Shown: positions 17,131 through 27,092, counted from the first letter of the stretch. The stretch is DNA of 34,327 bases from Kangiella sp. (GCF_014762745.1 NZ_JABURJ010000101.1:1-34327), one strand, 5' to 3'. Numbers and translations are program-made. Notes: generated by a model not told the origin, from the sequence alone.

Positions 17131-17207
17131 GGAGCGGTAGTTCAGCTGGTTAGAATACCGGCCTGTCACGCCGGGGGTCGCGGGTTCGAGTCCCGTCCGC
17201 TCCGCCA
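17131..17207 (+). tRNA. tRNA-Asp (anticodon GTC)
   Basis: 77-base gene with encoded CCA. The acceptor stem GGAGCGG (17131-17137) pairs with CCGCTCC (17197-17203), the discriminator base is G, and CCA is at 17205-17207. The anticodon loop CTGTCAC (17163-17169) carries GTC at 17165-17167 and is closed by CCGGC/GCCGG. The T-arm is normal (GGGTTCGAGTCCC). It is preceded by a strong promoter and followed by a terminator. Its last bases recur exactly downstream at 17417-17440. Confidence 0.98.
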
Positions 17208-17212
17208 CTATA
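17189..17212 (+). repeat. tRNA-Asp 3' end, copy 1 of a 24-bp direct repeat
   Basis: From the T-loop AG at 17189 through CCA to CTATA at 17212. It is identical over 24 bases to 17417-17440, giving a period of 228 bp. Confidence 0.95.
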
Positions 17213-17214
17213 TT

Positions 17215-17241
17215 AAAAAGCAGCCCTTGGCTGCTTTTTTT
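17215..17241 (+). terminator. Terminator directly after tRNA-Asp
   Basis: GCAGCC, loop CTT, GGCTGC, then seven T; A-rich on the upstream side. It lies between the tRNA and the structured unit, so the latter needs read-through or its own promoter. Confidence 0.88.
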
Positions 17242-17416
17242 GTGTCTGCTCTAAATAGGGATGAGAACCCGCGAGCGGGGTTCGACAAGCTTCAAGGATG
17301 AAGCGAATACTTGGAATGCAGGAGCAATTCCAAGTGAAAATCGTCTGGAACGATTTTGAACGTTGACGCTTTGCGGCAACGGCCACGAAGTGGTCAATTA
17401 CAGGGAAGTAATTGAT

Positions 17417-17440
17417 AGTCCCGTCCGCTCCGCCACTATA
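17417..17440 (+). repeat. tRNA-Asp 3' end, copy 2, at the end of the structured unit
   Basis: An exact 24-base copy of 17189-17212, including the 3' T-stem, the 3' acceptor strand, CCA and CTATA. No tRNA body precedes it; a 5' T-arm-like GCGGGGTTCGA lies 130 bases upstream at about 17275-17285. Confidence 0.95.
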
Positions 17441-17442
17441 CC

Positions 17443-17471
17443 AAAAGCCTGCTTTCGAGCAGGCTTTTTTT
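17443..17471. terminator. Terminator ending the structured unit; probably bidirectional
   Basis: GCCTGC, loop TTTCGA, GCAGGC, then seven T on the plus strand. The minus strand reads four T after the stem, so it can also end the convergent gene at 17497-17961. Confidence 0.88.
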
Positions 17472-17496
17472 ATGCTTGCATTTTTTTACGCTGACC

Positions 17497-17961
17497 TCAT
17501 GGTTCCACAGCCTGATGATCGTAGCTCACCACTCGTTTCACTACCCAGCTACCATCTTCACGCTCCCAAATGGTTATAAATTGAGATTTCTCAACCAAGT
17601 CACCGTCAACATAAAAGTTGTGCTTCCCGGTTTGTAGAGCGCCATATTCGCCTAGTGGATGTATCTCATTTGAGACTAACTGACGTGTAACCTCAAAGGG
17701 TTTGGAGCACTTATCTTGAAAAGACCTTACTTCTTTTTCATAAGAAGTGTTTAAGCCTGTCCTGTCATCATAAAACTCAATATTTTCACTAACAATTTCT
17801 TTCCAGACTTCTATGTTGCACTGATTGAATGCTATATCGAATAATTGGAAATCCATTGCCTGGATTTCCTTATTAAGCGCTTCATGTTCCTTTTGTGAGG
17901 CCTTGCCATAAGCCGCTGTTGATATAAAACAAATCACCAATGTAGTTATCAAAAGTTTCAT
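17497..17961 (-). CDS. Secreted DUF4440/SnoaL-like protein
   Basis: 154-residue protein with a clear signal peptide (MKLLITTLVICFISTAAYG) and a mature domain of the NTF2-like fold, DUF4440 type. The typical WKEIVSENIEFYDDRTG segment and the C-terminal strand FITIWEREDGSWVVKRVVSYD are present. The open frame extends 44 codons further, but the ATG at 17961 is chosen because it starts the signal peptide and has AAGGAA just upstream. NTF2-like domains bind small ligands or act as minor enzymes; no function can be assigned here. It is transcribed towards the tRNA-Asp locus. Confidence 0.82.
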   Translation of the reverse strand: MKLLITTLVICFISTAAYGKASQKEHEALNKEIQAMDFQLFDIAFNQCNIEVWKEIVSENIEFYDDRTGLNTSYEKEVRSFQDKCSKPFEVTRQLVSNEIHPLGEYGALQTGKHNFYVDGDLVEKSQFITIWEREDGSWVVKRVVSYDHQAVEP

Positions 17962-18093
17962 AGGATTCCTTGAACTGTATTTGTATGACTTATTATTGTA
18001 TGTGAGCTGACTTATGAAGAGTGTTAATAATTTGTAAGTAGAAGTTGAGAGTATGCATTGAGCAGAGCTTTTATACCTATTAATAGCAGACAC

Positions 18094-18117
18094 AAAAAAG
18101 GCGCTAGTTAAAGCGCC
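18094..18117 (-). terminator. Terminator of sppA (minus strand)
   Basis: On the minus strand GGCGCT, loop TTAACT, AGCGCC is followed by six T. It begins about 20 bp after the sppA stop. Confidence 0.88.
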
Positions 18118-18137
18118 TCTTTTGCTAACCTTGTAGG

Positions 18138-20015
18138 TTATTCACCGACACACATACAGTGCGCATAGACATGGTTTGGATCGTTGAAGTTGTTGAAGAT
18201 ATTGACGATCTTTTGGGCGCGTCCAAGAACGTGACCAATGATGTCTGTCTCGCCGTTACTAAGCTGGGCAATGACTGCATCAAGCTTACCTTCAGCTTTT
18301 GCATTTTCCAGCAAGTTTCGGATAAAGATTTCTTCAGCACTCAATTCACGCTTGATGAATTTTACGGCGTAATCATCACCAATATTTGCTAACTTAGCTG
18401 CCGACTCAATGGCGTCTTCAAGATCCCCCAGTTGATCAACCAGACCTAAGCGGTGTGCATCTTCACCTGACCATACGCGGCCCTGTGCGATTTGATCCAC
18501 TTCTTCTTTGGTCATGTTACGGCCTTTGCCAACAAGCGTCAGGAAGCGGTCATAACCATGCTCAATGTTACGCTGGATAAGCTGAGCAAACTCAGGAGAT
18601 ATGCCATCCATTGGATCGAAGGCTAATGTCCATTTAGTTGTGCCAACACCATCGCGGTATACGCCCAATTTATTCAATGGTTCTTCGAAAGTCGGAACCA
18701 TGCCGAAGATACCAATTGAACCTGTGATGGTAGTAGGGTGCGCCCAGATTTCATCCGAAGTGGCTGAAATCCAGTAACCACCAGAGGCTGCAACACCGCC
18801 CATTGAAGCAACCACGATTTTGCCTTCACTCTGTGCACGCTCCAGTTCATTACGAATCACTTCAGAAGCAAAGGCGCTGCCTCCTGGGCTATCAACGCGA
18901 AGAACGATCGCTTTCACTTTGTCATCAAGGCGAGCTTTCTGAATCAAGCGAGCAGTACTGTCACCACCGATAACACCTTCTTTGCGGCTGCCGTCAACGA
19001 TTTCACCTTTAGCAACGATTACAGCAACTGTGTCTTTATTCGTTGGAAGCTCAACCAATGGGCGAACAGCTTTCAGGTAGTTTTTATGGCCGATGGCTTT
19101 ATAAGAATCTTTGTCTTCATTCAAGCCAACCATATCAATCATGTACTGACGGAATTCGCCACGAGTCATCAGCTTATCAATGAAGCCTTCCTGAACTGCT
19201 AACTCACCACTGTCGCCATTAGTAGCTTCAAACTTGGCTAAGTAGTTTTCAACGAAGTCATCAAACTCTTCAACAGACATGTTACGTGATGCAGCCAGTT
19301 CCTGTTTCATGTGTTTCCACAGATCGCCCATCCATTCCATATTCGCTTCTTTAGCGGCTTCTGACATGTCGTCGCGAATGAAAGGCTCTACTGCTGATTT
19401 GAAGGTACCAACACGGAATACATGAACGTTAACGCCCAAGTTGTCTAATGCTGATTTAAAGTAGGTGTTATTGCCACCAAGACCTTCAAACATCAACATG
19501 CCGTATGGATTCATATAAACTTCATCAGCAACCGAAGCAAGATAGAACTGCCCCTGCATATAGTAATCACCAACCGCGATCACTTTTTTGCCGCTTTCTT
19601 TAAATTCATTAATCGCTTCGCGTAAATCCTGATATTTACTGATCCCTGCATAAACGCCCTGTAGGCTATTAACGTTAATCACCATCACGCTGATGCGATC
19701 ATCGTTTTTAGCGTACTCAATAGCATCGAGTAGGTCATAGATGGAGGTTTCGTTTGGTGCGATACCTTGCGCTTCCTGCATGGCGCGCTCGATTGGATCA
19801 AGATAGGTTTCCTGTTCAACGATAATGCCTTTAGGTGCAAGAATAAGCGCAGCGCCATCGTCAATCTTTGGCAGATCTGGGCCACTAGTGCAGCCGCGAA
19901 CGAACAATACGAAAATGGTTAATGCGATAAGGCCAATCATTAATCGGCCAGCCACATCGATAGTCTTCCATATACGGTAAAAGAATTTACCGATCATTGA
20001 GTTTGGTTGTGACAC
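18138..20015 (-). CDS. sppA: Signal peptide peptidase SppA (67K type)
   Basis: Membrane-anchored serine protease that degrades cleaved signal peptides on the periplasmic side. An N-terminal membrane helix (about residues 22-41) is followed by two tandem S49 domains. The Ser-Lys dyad is split between them as in E. coli: K206 (RVGTFKSAVEPF) in the first and S411 (GGVAASGGYW) in the second; the E. coli residues are K209 and S409. The length is 625 residues. The start is GTG at 20015, with AAAGG about 8 bases upstream; an ATG seven codons in is the alternative. The C-terminus ends in an unusual cysteine-bearing tail (AHCMCVGE). It is divergent from fadH. Confidence 0.95.
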   Translation of the reverse strand: MSQPNSMIGKFFYRIWKTIDVAGRLMIGLIALTIFVLFVRGCTSGPDLPKIDDGAALILAPKGIIVEQETYLDPIERAMQEAQGIAPNETSIYDLLDAIEYAKNDDRISVMVINVNSLQGVYAGISKYQDLREAINEFKESGKKVIAVGDYYMQGQFYLASVADEVYMNPYGMLMFEGLGGNNTYFKSALDNLGVNVHVFRVGTFKSAVEPFIRDDMSEAAKEANMEWMGDLWKHMKQELAASRNMSVEEFDDFVENYLAKFEATNGDSGELAVQEGFIDKLMTRGEFRQYMIDMVGLNEDKDSYKAIGHKNYLKAVRPLVELPTNKDTVAVIVAKGEIVDGSRKEGVIGGDSTARLIQKARLDDKVKAIVLRVDSPGGSAFASEVIRNELERAQSEGKIVVASMGGVAASGGYWISATSDEIWAHPTTITGSIGIFGMVPTFEEPLNKLGVYRDGVGTTKWTLAFDPMDGISPEFAQLIQRNIEHGYDRFLTLVGKGRNMTKEEVDQIAQGRVWSGEDAHRLGLVDQLGDLEDAIESAAKLANIGDDYAVKFIKRELSAEEIFIRNLLENAKAEGKLDAVIAQLSNGETDIIGHVLGRAQKIVNIFNNFNDPNHVYAHCMCVGE

Positions 20016-20084
20016 GTGAAAATACCTTTTCTAGTTAAAATAATTTGGAACGAACACATTCTATACAAATAGGCTGTTTTATGA

Positions 20085-22274
<2,190 letters not shown>

Positions 22275-22345
22275 GTAATATCTATAATGCATGCTTGCAT
22301 TGATGGAAATGCTTAAAAATAAAGATCTTGCGATATTTTATAAAA

Positions 22346-22374
22346 TTGACAATGCAAATTTGAAGTGATAGAAC
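22346..22374 (+). promoter_or_regulatory. Candidate promoter of the small-protein/PAS-GGDEF-EAL unit
   Basis: A perfect -35 box TTGACA (22346-22351) lies 17 bp from TAGAAC (22369-22374). The downstream start codon at 22409 leaves a leader of about 27 bases containing GGGG. An AATGCA/TGCATT hairpin at 22286-22301 after fadH lacks a T run and is a poor terminator. Confidence 0.5.
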
Positions 22375-22408
22375 TAACCTATACAAGGAATTATCTGGGG
22401 TTAGTTTT

Positions 22409-22576
22409 ATGACTTGGATGACCGATTATCTAGTATTTTTCTTTGAACCCGCTGTGGCAGTGGGTTCATTAGTCCTTTTGTCACTCTTCTTAATACCTCT
22501 ACGGAGTCAGCAATCGAGGTTAGTTTTAGCTCTTAATAAAGCGGTTAAGCATGCCGGTGAATCCAGTCGGAGCTAA
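22409..22576 (+). CDS. Small membrane protein, 55 residues, coupled to the c-di-GMP gene
   Basis: A short gene with a single hydrophobic helix at about residues 14-30 (PAVAVGSLVLLSLFLIP) followed by a basic segment (LRSQQSRLVLALNKAVKHAG). GGGG at 22397-22400 lies 8 bases before the ATG. The TAA ends 2 bp before the ATG of the PAS-GGDEF-EAL gene, so the two are probably translationally coupled. I do not recognise a family. Its position suggests a membrane partner or localisation factor for the adjacent cyclase/phosphodiesterase, which itself has no membrane helix; that is an inference. Confidence 0.62.
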   Translation: MTWMTDYLVFFFEPAVAVGSLVLLSLFLIPLRSQQSRLVLALNKAVKHAGESSRS

Positions 22577-22578
22577 CC

Positions 22579-24468
22579 ATGCATAAGCTACTCAATCGCC
22601 AGATCAAAAACTATCTCAATGGTGATAGCGATCGAGTGCCTGACGAATTTCTTAAAGCCATTGACCAGGCCTACAAAAGAGCCGAAGAAGAACGTCAATG
22701 GTATGAGAAGTCTCTGTCCTTAACTTCGGATGAGTCTCGCGGCCGTTTTAATCATTTGCAGAGCAAATTGACCGAGCTGGAGCAGGTCAAGCATGAGCTT
22801 GAGCAAAGTATCCGCAAGCTGAGAGTCACCATGGATGCAGGTTATGACGGTATAATTCAGATTAATTCTCAAGGTATTCCAACGGCCTATAATGATACGG
22901 CACTGCAAATGCTGAATATGTCTGCTTCTGAATTCCTCTCCTTAAACTTCTTCAAAATCAGTCGACTATTAGGCAAGAACATTCGTAACGCAGAAATCGT
23001 TATCAATCAGATCCACAAAGTACTGTTGAGACAGGAAGACAGCAGCAATATTTTAGTTGAGCATAATGATGGTCGATTTTTTGAATGTAAGGCTAAGGCG
23101 CTTGAACTTGACGGACAAACACAGGGATTGGTCTGGACCATTAAAGATATTACTGAGTTGAAGCTTAAAGAGCGGGAGGCTCGATATCTGGCCTATCATG
23201 ATGAACTTACTGGCCTGCCCAATAGAACCTTATTTTCAGAACGCCTTGAACATGCTCTCGAACTGGCGAAGCGCAAACAGGAATATCTGGCGGTTGTGTT
23301 TCTTGATTTGGATGAATTTAAAACAGTTAATGATACCTTTGGTCATGCGCAGGGCGATCTGCTTTTACAGAAAGTCGCCAAAAGGATACTGGTGGCATTA
23401 CGCGAACACGATACATTCGCTCGGTTAGGTGGCGATGAGTTTGTCATAATGCTTGAGGATGTTGAAGATCGCGAGGCGATTGTTAACGTGCTCGATAGGG
23501 TAAGGCATGCCCTAGATGCGCCGATTACATTGGGAACTAGTCAGATTTATATCACGCCATCACTGGGCGTTGCCATCTATCCCGAGGATGGCGATCAGGC
23601 TGAAGAGCTTCTGAAAAAAGCCGATATGGCCATGTATAACTCCAAAAAGCATGGTAAAAATACCTACAGCTTTTATTCCAACCATCTGGAAAAATACTCA
23701 AAGTATCGACTTTCCATGCGCACCTCTTTACGCCGTGCGCTACGAAACGATGAGTTTTATCTGGAATACCAGCCAAAATTCTCACTGACCGAAAAGTCTA
23801 TGTTAGGTGTTGAGGCGCTGATTCGTTGGAACAATAAAGACACTTTAATGAGTCCCGCTGAGTTTATCGGAGAGGCGGAATCGAATGGCATGATCATTCC
23901 TATCAGCCAATGGGTGCTGGAGCAGGTCTGTCGTGATATTGCTCAGTGGAAATGTGATAGCAACTATTGTTGCCCGGTTAGCGTAAACGTCAGTCCTCGT
24001 TATTTCCAGCATGGTCATCTGCTCGATGATCTGCAGAAGTTGGTTGAACAGTATGGTATCAGCCCAGGCTGTATTGAGATTGAGCTTACCGAACAGGCCT
24101 TTATCTCTGACTTTGAAAACGCACTGAAGCGAATGCAGGCGCTTAATGATATTGGTGTCAAAATTTCCATCGATGATTTCGGAACAGGTTATTCATCCTT
24201 TAATTACCTGATGAAACTACCCGTACACCAGCTTAAAATTGATACCAGCTTCATTCGCTCGCTTGAGGAGTCTGAAATTCAGCACTCGCTGCTTGCCGAA
24301 ATTATCAAGATTGCCCATATTTTTGGCTTGTCAGTTATTGCCGAAGGGGTAGAGGATGAACATATTGCGCAACTGCTGACTTCCTTTGACTGTGATCAGG
24401 CGCAAGGCTTCTGGCTTGGTGCGCCGATAGCTGCCGAGCAGATCTACCATCAATTCCTGGCTGCATAA
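22579..24468 (+). CDS. PAS-GGDEF-EAL protein (c-di-GMP cyclase/phosphodiesterase)
   Basis: Cytoplasmic 629-residue regulator of cyclic di-GMP. An N-terminal coiled-coil-like stretch (about residues 20-80) leads to a PAS domain (about 82-200), a GGDEF domain and an EAL domain. The cyclase motif GGDEF is intact at 284-288, with an RxxD inhibitory site (REHD) five residues before it. The phosphodiesterase motif is intact as EALIRW from E412, with DDFGTGYSSFNYL and VIAEGVED further on. Both activities are therefore possible, and which dominates cannot be told. There is no membrane segment, but a 55-residue membrane protein is encoded directly upstream with a 2-bp gap. Confidence 0.95.
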   Translation: MHKLLNRQIKNYLNGDSDRVPDEFLKAIDQAYKRAEEERQWYEKSLSLTSDESRGRFNHLQSKLTELEQVKHELEQSIRKLRVTMDAGYDGIIQINSQGIPTAYNDTALQMLNMSASEFLSLNFFKISRLLGKNIRNAEIVINQIHKVLLRQEDSSNILVEHNDGRFFECKAKALELDGQTQGLVWTIKDITELKLKEREARYLAYHDELTGLPNRTLFSERLEHALELAKRKQEYLAVVFLDLDEFKTVNDTFGHAQGDLLLQKVAKRILVALREHDTFARLGGDEFVIMLEDVEDREAIVNVLDRVRHALDAPITLGTSQIYITPSLGVAIYPEDGDQAEELLKKADMAMYNSKKHGKNTYSFYSNHLEKYSKYRLSMRTSLRRALRNDEFYLEYQPKFSLTEKSMLGVEALIRWNNKDTLMSPAEFIGEAESNGMIIPISQWVLEQVCRDIAQWKCDSNYCCPVSVNVSPRYFQHGHLLDDLQKLVEQYGISPGCIEIELTEQAFISDFENALKRMQALNDIGVKISIDDFGTGYSSFNYLMKLPVHQLKIDTSFIRSLEESEIQHSLLAEIIKIAHIFGLSVIAEGVEDEHIAQLLTSFDCDQAQGFWLGAPIAAEQIYHQFLAA

Positions 24469-24577
24469 GTCCACATTTTCTAACAATTCAACTCACAAGT
24501 GTACGCTGAACTATTGACCTTAGGCTCATTGTCAGCGAAGATGGCGGCATCTGGTCGGATCTGAATCAAGGCACTTC

Positions 24578-25273
24578 ATGTCAAATAATCTAGAGCACTC
24601 TGCAGAACACAATATTGCCCATCTAGACGTAGAATTAACGGAACACACTTACAGCATTGGCGAAGAAATTGCCAATGCCCTGACTCATGGCATTGGAGCT
24701 TTATTGAGCGTAGCTGCTATGACCATGATGATTATGACGTCAGTGCAATTGGGAGACGGCTGGAAGCTCGCCAGCTCCATTGTTTATGGTATCAGCCTGG
24801 TCATCCTGTTCACCTCTTCAACTCTTTACCATAGCTTTCAACCAGAGTCAGTTAAGAAAGTTTTCCAAACCTTTGATCATTGCGCCATTTATTTCTTAAT
24901 TGCCGGTACCTACACGCCATTTGTTCTGGTTAGTTTAAACGGTGTCTGGGGCTGGGTGCTTTTTGGTGTTATCTGGGGGCTGGCACTGTTCGGAGTGACC
25001 TTCAAGGTCATGTTTAAGCAGCGTTTTCCAAGAGTGTCCTTAATCACCTATATTCTGATGGGCTGGGTGATTGTGGTTGCCGCCGAAGAAATGCTTGAGA
25101 AGGTTGCTGAACCTGCGTTATGGCTCTTATTTGCTGGCGGTCTATCCTATACCTTTGGAACCATTTTCTACGCAGCAGATAAGAAAATTCCATACAACCA
25201 CGCTATCTGGCATCTCTTTGTGCTGGGCGGTGCTATCTGCCACTTTCTTGCCGTGTATCTTTATGTGATTTGA
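24578..25273 (+). CDS. Hemolysin III family / PAQR-like membrane protein
   Basis: 231-residue integral membrane protein of the hemolysin III (YqfA/TrhA) group, with about seven helices. The family features are EEIANALTHGIGA near residue 28, SSTLYHSF, FDHCAIYFLIAGTYTPF, and the C-terminal HAIWHLFVLGGAICH, whose histidines form the metal site in PAQR proteins. Despite the name, E. coli YqfA/TrhA is linked to membrane lipid homeostasis rather than haemolysis. A stand-alone gene between the two GGDEF genes, with gaps of about 110 and 93 bp. Confidence 0.92.
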   Translation: MSNNLEHSAEHNIAHLDVELTEHTYSIGEEIANALTHGIGALLSVAAMTMMIMTSVQLGDGWKLASSIVYGISLVILFTSSTLYHSFQPESVKKVFQTFDHCAIYFLIAGTYTPFVLVSLNGVWGWVLFGVIWGLALFGVTFKVMFKQRFPRVSLITYILMGWVIVVAAEEMLEKVAEPALWLLFAGGLSYTFGTIFYAADKKIPYNHAIWHLFVLGGAICHFLAVYLYVI

Positions 25274-25320
25274 TAAGACGGCTCGCAGCTGTCGAATAAT
25301 TGTACAATTTTTTATTGTCT

Positions 25321-25358
25321 ATCCATGCTCGATGAAGTAAATTAAACAAGGCATGGAT
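25321..25358 (+). promoter_or_regulatory. 8-bp inverted repeat next to the MASE1-GGDEF ribosome-binding site
   Basis: ATCCATGC (25321-25328) and GCATGGAT (25351-25358) are perfect inverted repeats with a 22-base loop. GGGGA directly after it is the ribosome-binding site of the ATG at 25367. It could be an operator or an mRNA hairpin. Confidence 0.4.
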
Positions 25359-25366
25359 GGGGATAT

Positions 25367-26827
25367 ATGTTAATAAGATCATATTTAACGCAATTACATC
25401 AAAAAACGCGTAATGAATTCAGGGAGGGAAAGCAGAGTACCAGCCTTTATTCTCTAATTTTTCTATTCTTTTCAGGGTTAGCATATTATGCCAGCGCGCG
25501 CTTTGGCATGAGCCTGTTTACCTTATTTCCAAGTAACATCAGTTTATTGTGGTTACCATCCGGTATCGGCTTTTTAATGTGTTTGCGTTGGGGCTGGAAA
25601 GCAGTCCCCCTGATTGTCATAGCTGCCTATTACGTCAATTTGCCAGGCATGGAAGTCAGCACGGTGACCAATCCAAAGCTGCACACCCTGATTTCAGCAT
25701 TAGCAGACGGAGCTGAAAGTTATATTGCGATGCTCCTGTTTGCCAGGTACTTACCCTCTGGTGTCATTAACCCTAAATCCTTATCTAAATTTATATTATG
25801 GGTCTGTATTATTCCGCCCGTAATTACAGCAGCTGTCATCACCACAAATTTATCAGTAGGTGGCTATCTAGCCGAATATCAGCTGGAAAAGTTTTTCATT
25901 AGCCTGCTGCTGGCAAACTCACTGGGGCTGATGATGGTTTATCAGGTTTATAACAGCCTGAAACTGGATCCGCTGCAATTTAAAAAGCCAGCAATAGGAC
26001 TTTGCTTTTCGGTTGCACTCATTGCTTTTATTTTTCTACTTGGGGTATGGCGTTACCCAGCAGTCATTTATCTGATCTTGCCAGTTTTGGTGATAATGAG
26101 TTTTGAGCTTAGGTTGCTCACTGTTGCTGCAATCAGTACTTTAACCTTTATCAGTTTAATCACTGTTACGCATTTTAACCGGGGGCCTTTTGTTGCTTTA
26201 ACCGACCAGGCCACAGCGTTTGAGCTGATGGCTTTTACTTTTGCCTGTGCGATTACAGTTTTTGGTCTCTCACTCCAGCAATATCAAATGAGACTGGCAA
26301 AAGAGTCGGGCGAACGCTGGAAGCTTGCTGCAGAGCATGATGTATTAACTGGCCTGCCAAATCGACGTGCCTTTATGCCAGCGCTGACGAAAGAGCATCA
26401 TCGTTCTGTGCGACTCGGGCATACCTATTGCGCAGTGATCTGGGATATTGATGACTTTAAGACTATTAACGATACTTATGGGCATGATTTTGGTGATCGT
26501 GTTTTGGTACGGTTAGCGCAAATTATGCGAGAAAGCTGTCGCGATATTGATTATTACGCCCGAATTGGCGGAGAAGAGTTTGCGGTTCTACTTCCCGAAA
26601 CCGACATTGAATCTGGCAAGAACGCCATGGAGCGTTTCAGGACTCAAGTTGCCGAAGAAGTATTCACAGCGCCTGATGGCTCTGAGCACTCGGTGACTAT
26701 CAGCATTGGCATTGCCTGTTTGAACGAGCGCCGAATCAATGAAACAGAGCTTTTGGCAGAAGCCGATAAAGCTTTGTATAAGTCCAAAGAGCAGGGTAAG
26801 AACCAGACAAATTCGTATAGTTGTTGA
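25367..26827 (+). CDS. MASE1-domain diguanylate cyclase
   Basis: Inner-membrane diguanylate cyclase of 486 residues. The N-terminal half (about residues 25-310) is a MASE1 sensor with about eight hydrophobic segments, and FPSNISLLWLPSGIGF is typical. The C-terminal domain has GGEEF at 401-405, an RxxD inhibitory site (RDID) five residues before it, and DIDDFKTINDTYGHDFGD. It should make c-di-GMP and be feedback-inhibited. GGGGA precedes the ATG at 25367 and an inverted repeat adjoins it. The signal sensed by MASE1 is unknown. Confidence 0.93.
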   Translation: MLIRSYLTQLHQKTRNEFREGKQSTSLYSLIFLFFSGLAYYASARFGMSLFTLFPSNISLLWLPSGIGFLMCLRWGWKAVPLIVIAAYYVNLPGMEVSTVTNPKLHTLISALADGAESYIAMLLFARYLPSGVINPKSLSKFILWVCIIPPVITAAVITTNLSVGGYLAEYQLEKFFISLLLANSLGLMMVYQVYNSLKLDPLQFKKPAIGLCFSVALIAFIFLLGVWRYPAVIYLILPVLVIMSFELRLLTVAAISTLTFISLITVTHFNRGPFVALTDQATAFELMAFTFACAITVFGLSLQQYQMRLAKESGERWKLAAEHDVLTGLPNRRAFMPALTKEHHRSVRLGHTYCAVIWDIDDFKTINDTYGHDFGDRVLVRLAQIMRESCRDIDYYARIGGEEFAVLLPETDIESGKNAMERFRTQVAEEVFTAPDGSEHSVTISIGIACLNERRINETELLAEADKALYKSKEQGKNQTNSYSC

Positions 26828-26937
26828 GTGAAGTCTATCCACATTAAAAACAGCTTTAACTGTAATTCAAATAATTTGTAGTCGTTCGGCTACATCTAAA
26901 CAGTTAATCCAGCCGATCCTTTTATCCCTTAGATCTT

Positions 26938-26972
26938 GTGGGCTGGTGATGAGTGTAGCGAATCCCAACCTA
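26938..26972 (+). repeat. Degenerate single arm of a REP-like palindrome
   Basis: GGGCTGGTGATGAGTGTAGC and the following AATCCCAACC resemble one arm of the palindrome at 30634-30721 (about 28 of 32 positions). No second arm is nearby. It lies in the 265-bp gap between the MASE1-GGDEF gene and the M2 peptidase gene, where I see no coding sequence. Confidence 0.6.
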
Positions 26973-27047
26973 CTGAGGGACACTGTGTTATGAAAAATCT
27001 CTTCTAAAGTAATTGTCCTTGCTGTCGTGAGGGATTCTGTGGGAAGG

Positions 27048-27071
27048 AAAAAAGGCGCCCGAAGGCGCCTT
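27048..27071 (-). terminator. Terminator of the M2 peptidase gene (minus strand)
   Basis: GGCGCC, loop TTCG on the minus strand, GGCGCC, followed by six T. It lies 22 bp beyond the stop codon. Confidence 0.9.
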
Positions 27072-27092
27072 ATGTCGTAACGGCATTAGTGA

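Larger units (their letters stand above)
17242..17471 (+). ncRNA. Candidate structured RNA with GGA-loop hairpins (possible CsrA/RsmA sponge) and a tRNA 3' tail
   Basis: A chain of hairpins fills the gap between two terminators: GAACCC/GGGTTC (17265-17283); GCTTCA-AGGA-TGAAGC (17289-17304); an 11-bp stem with loop AGGA (17309-17335, one bulged A); AAAATCGT-CTGGA-ACGATTTT (17337-17357); CGTTG/CAACG with an inner CGC/GCG (17361-17381); GGCCAC-GAA-GTGGTC (17381-17395); and CAATTAC-AGGGAA-GTAATTG (17395-17414). Four loops expose GGA. CsrA/RsmA binds exactly such loops, and CAAGGATG at 17293-17300 matches the core of its SELEX consensus. The unit ends in the last bases of tRNA-Asp with CCA, then a terminator. 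No protein frame is evident. A weak TTGGCT/TAAATA pair at 17227-17257 has a poor 19-bp spacing, so read-through from the tRNA promoter is the likelier source. Expression and function are inferred. Confidence 0.6.

Noticed and set aside
17189-17440. Attachment-site pair (attL/attR) of a small integrated element
   Set aside because: A tRNA 3' end repeat is typical of integration, but only 204 bp lie between the copies and they are filled with ordered hairpins, without integrase or phage genes.
17962-18093. 44-codon upstream extension of the DUF4440 gene
   Set aside because: It would bury the signal peptide; the ATG at 17961 has a good ribosome-binding site.
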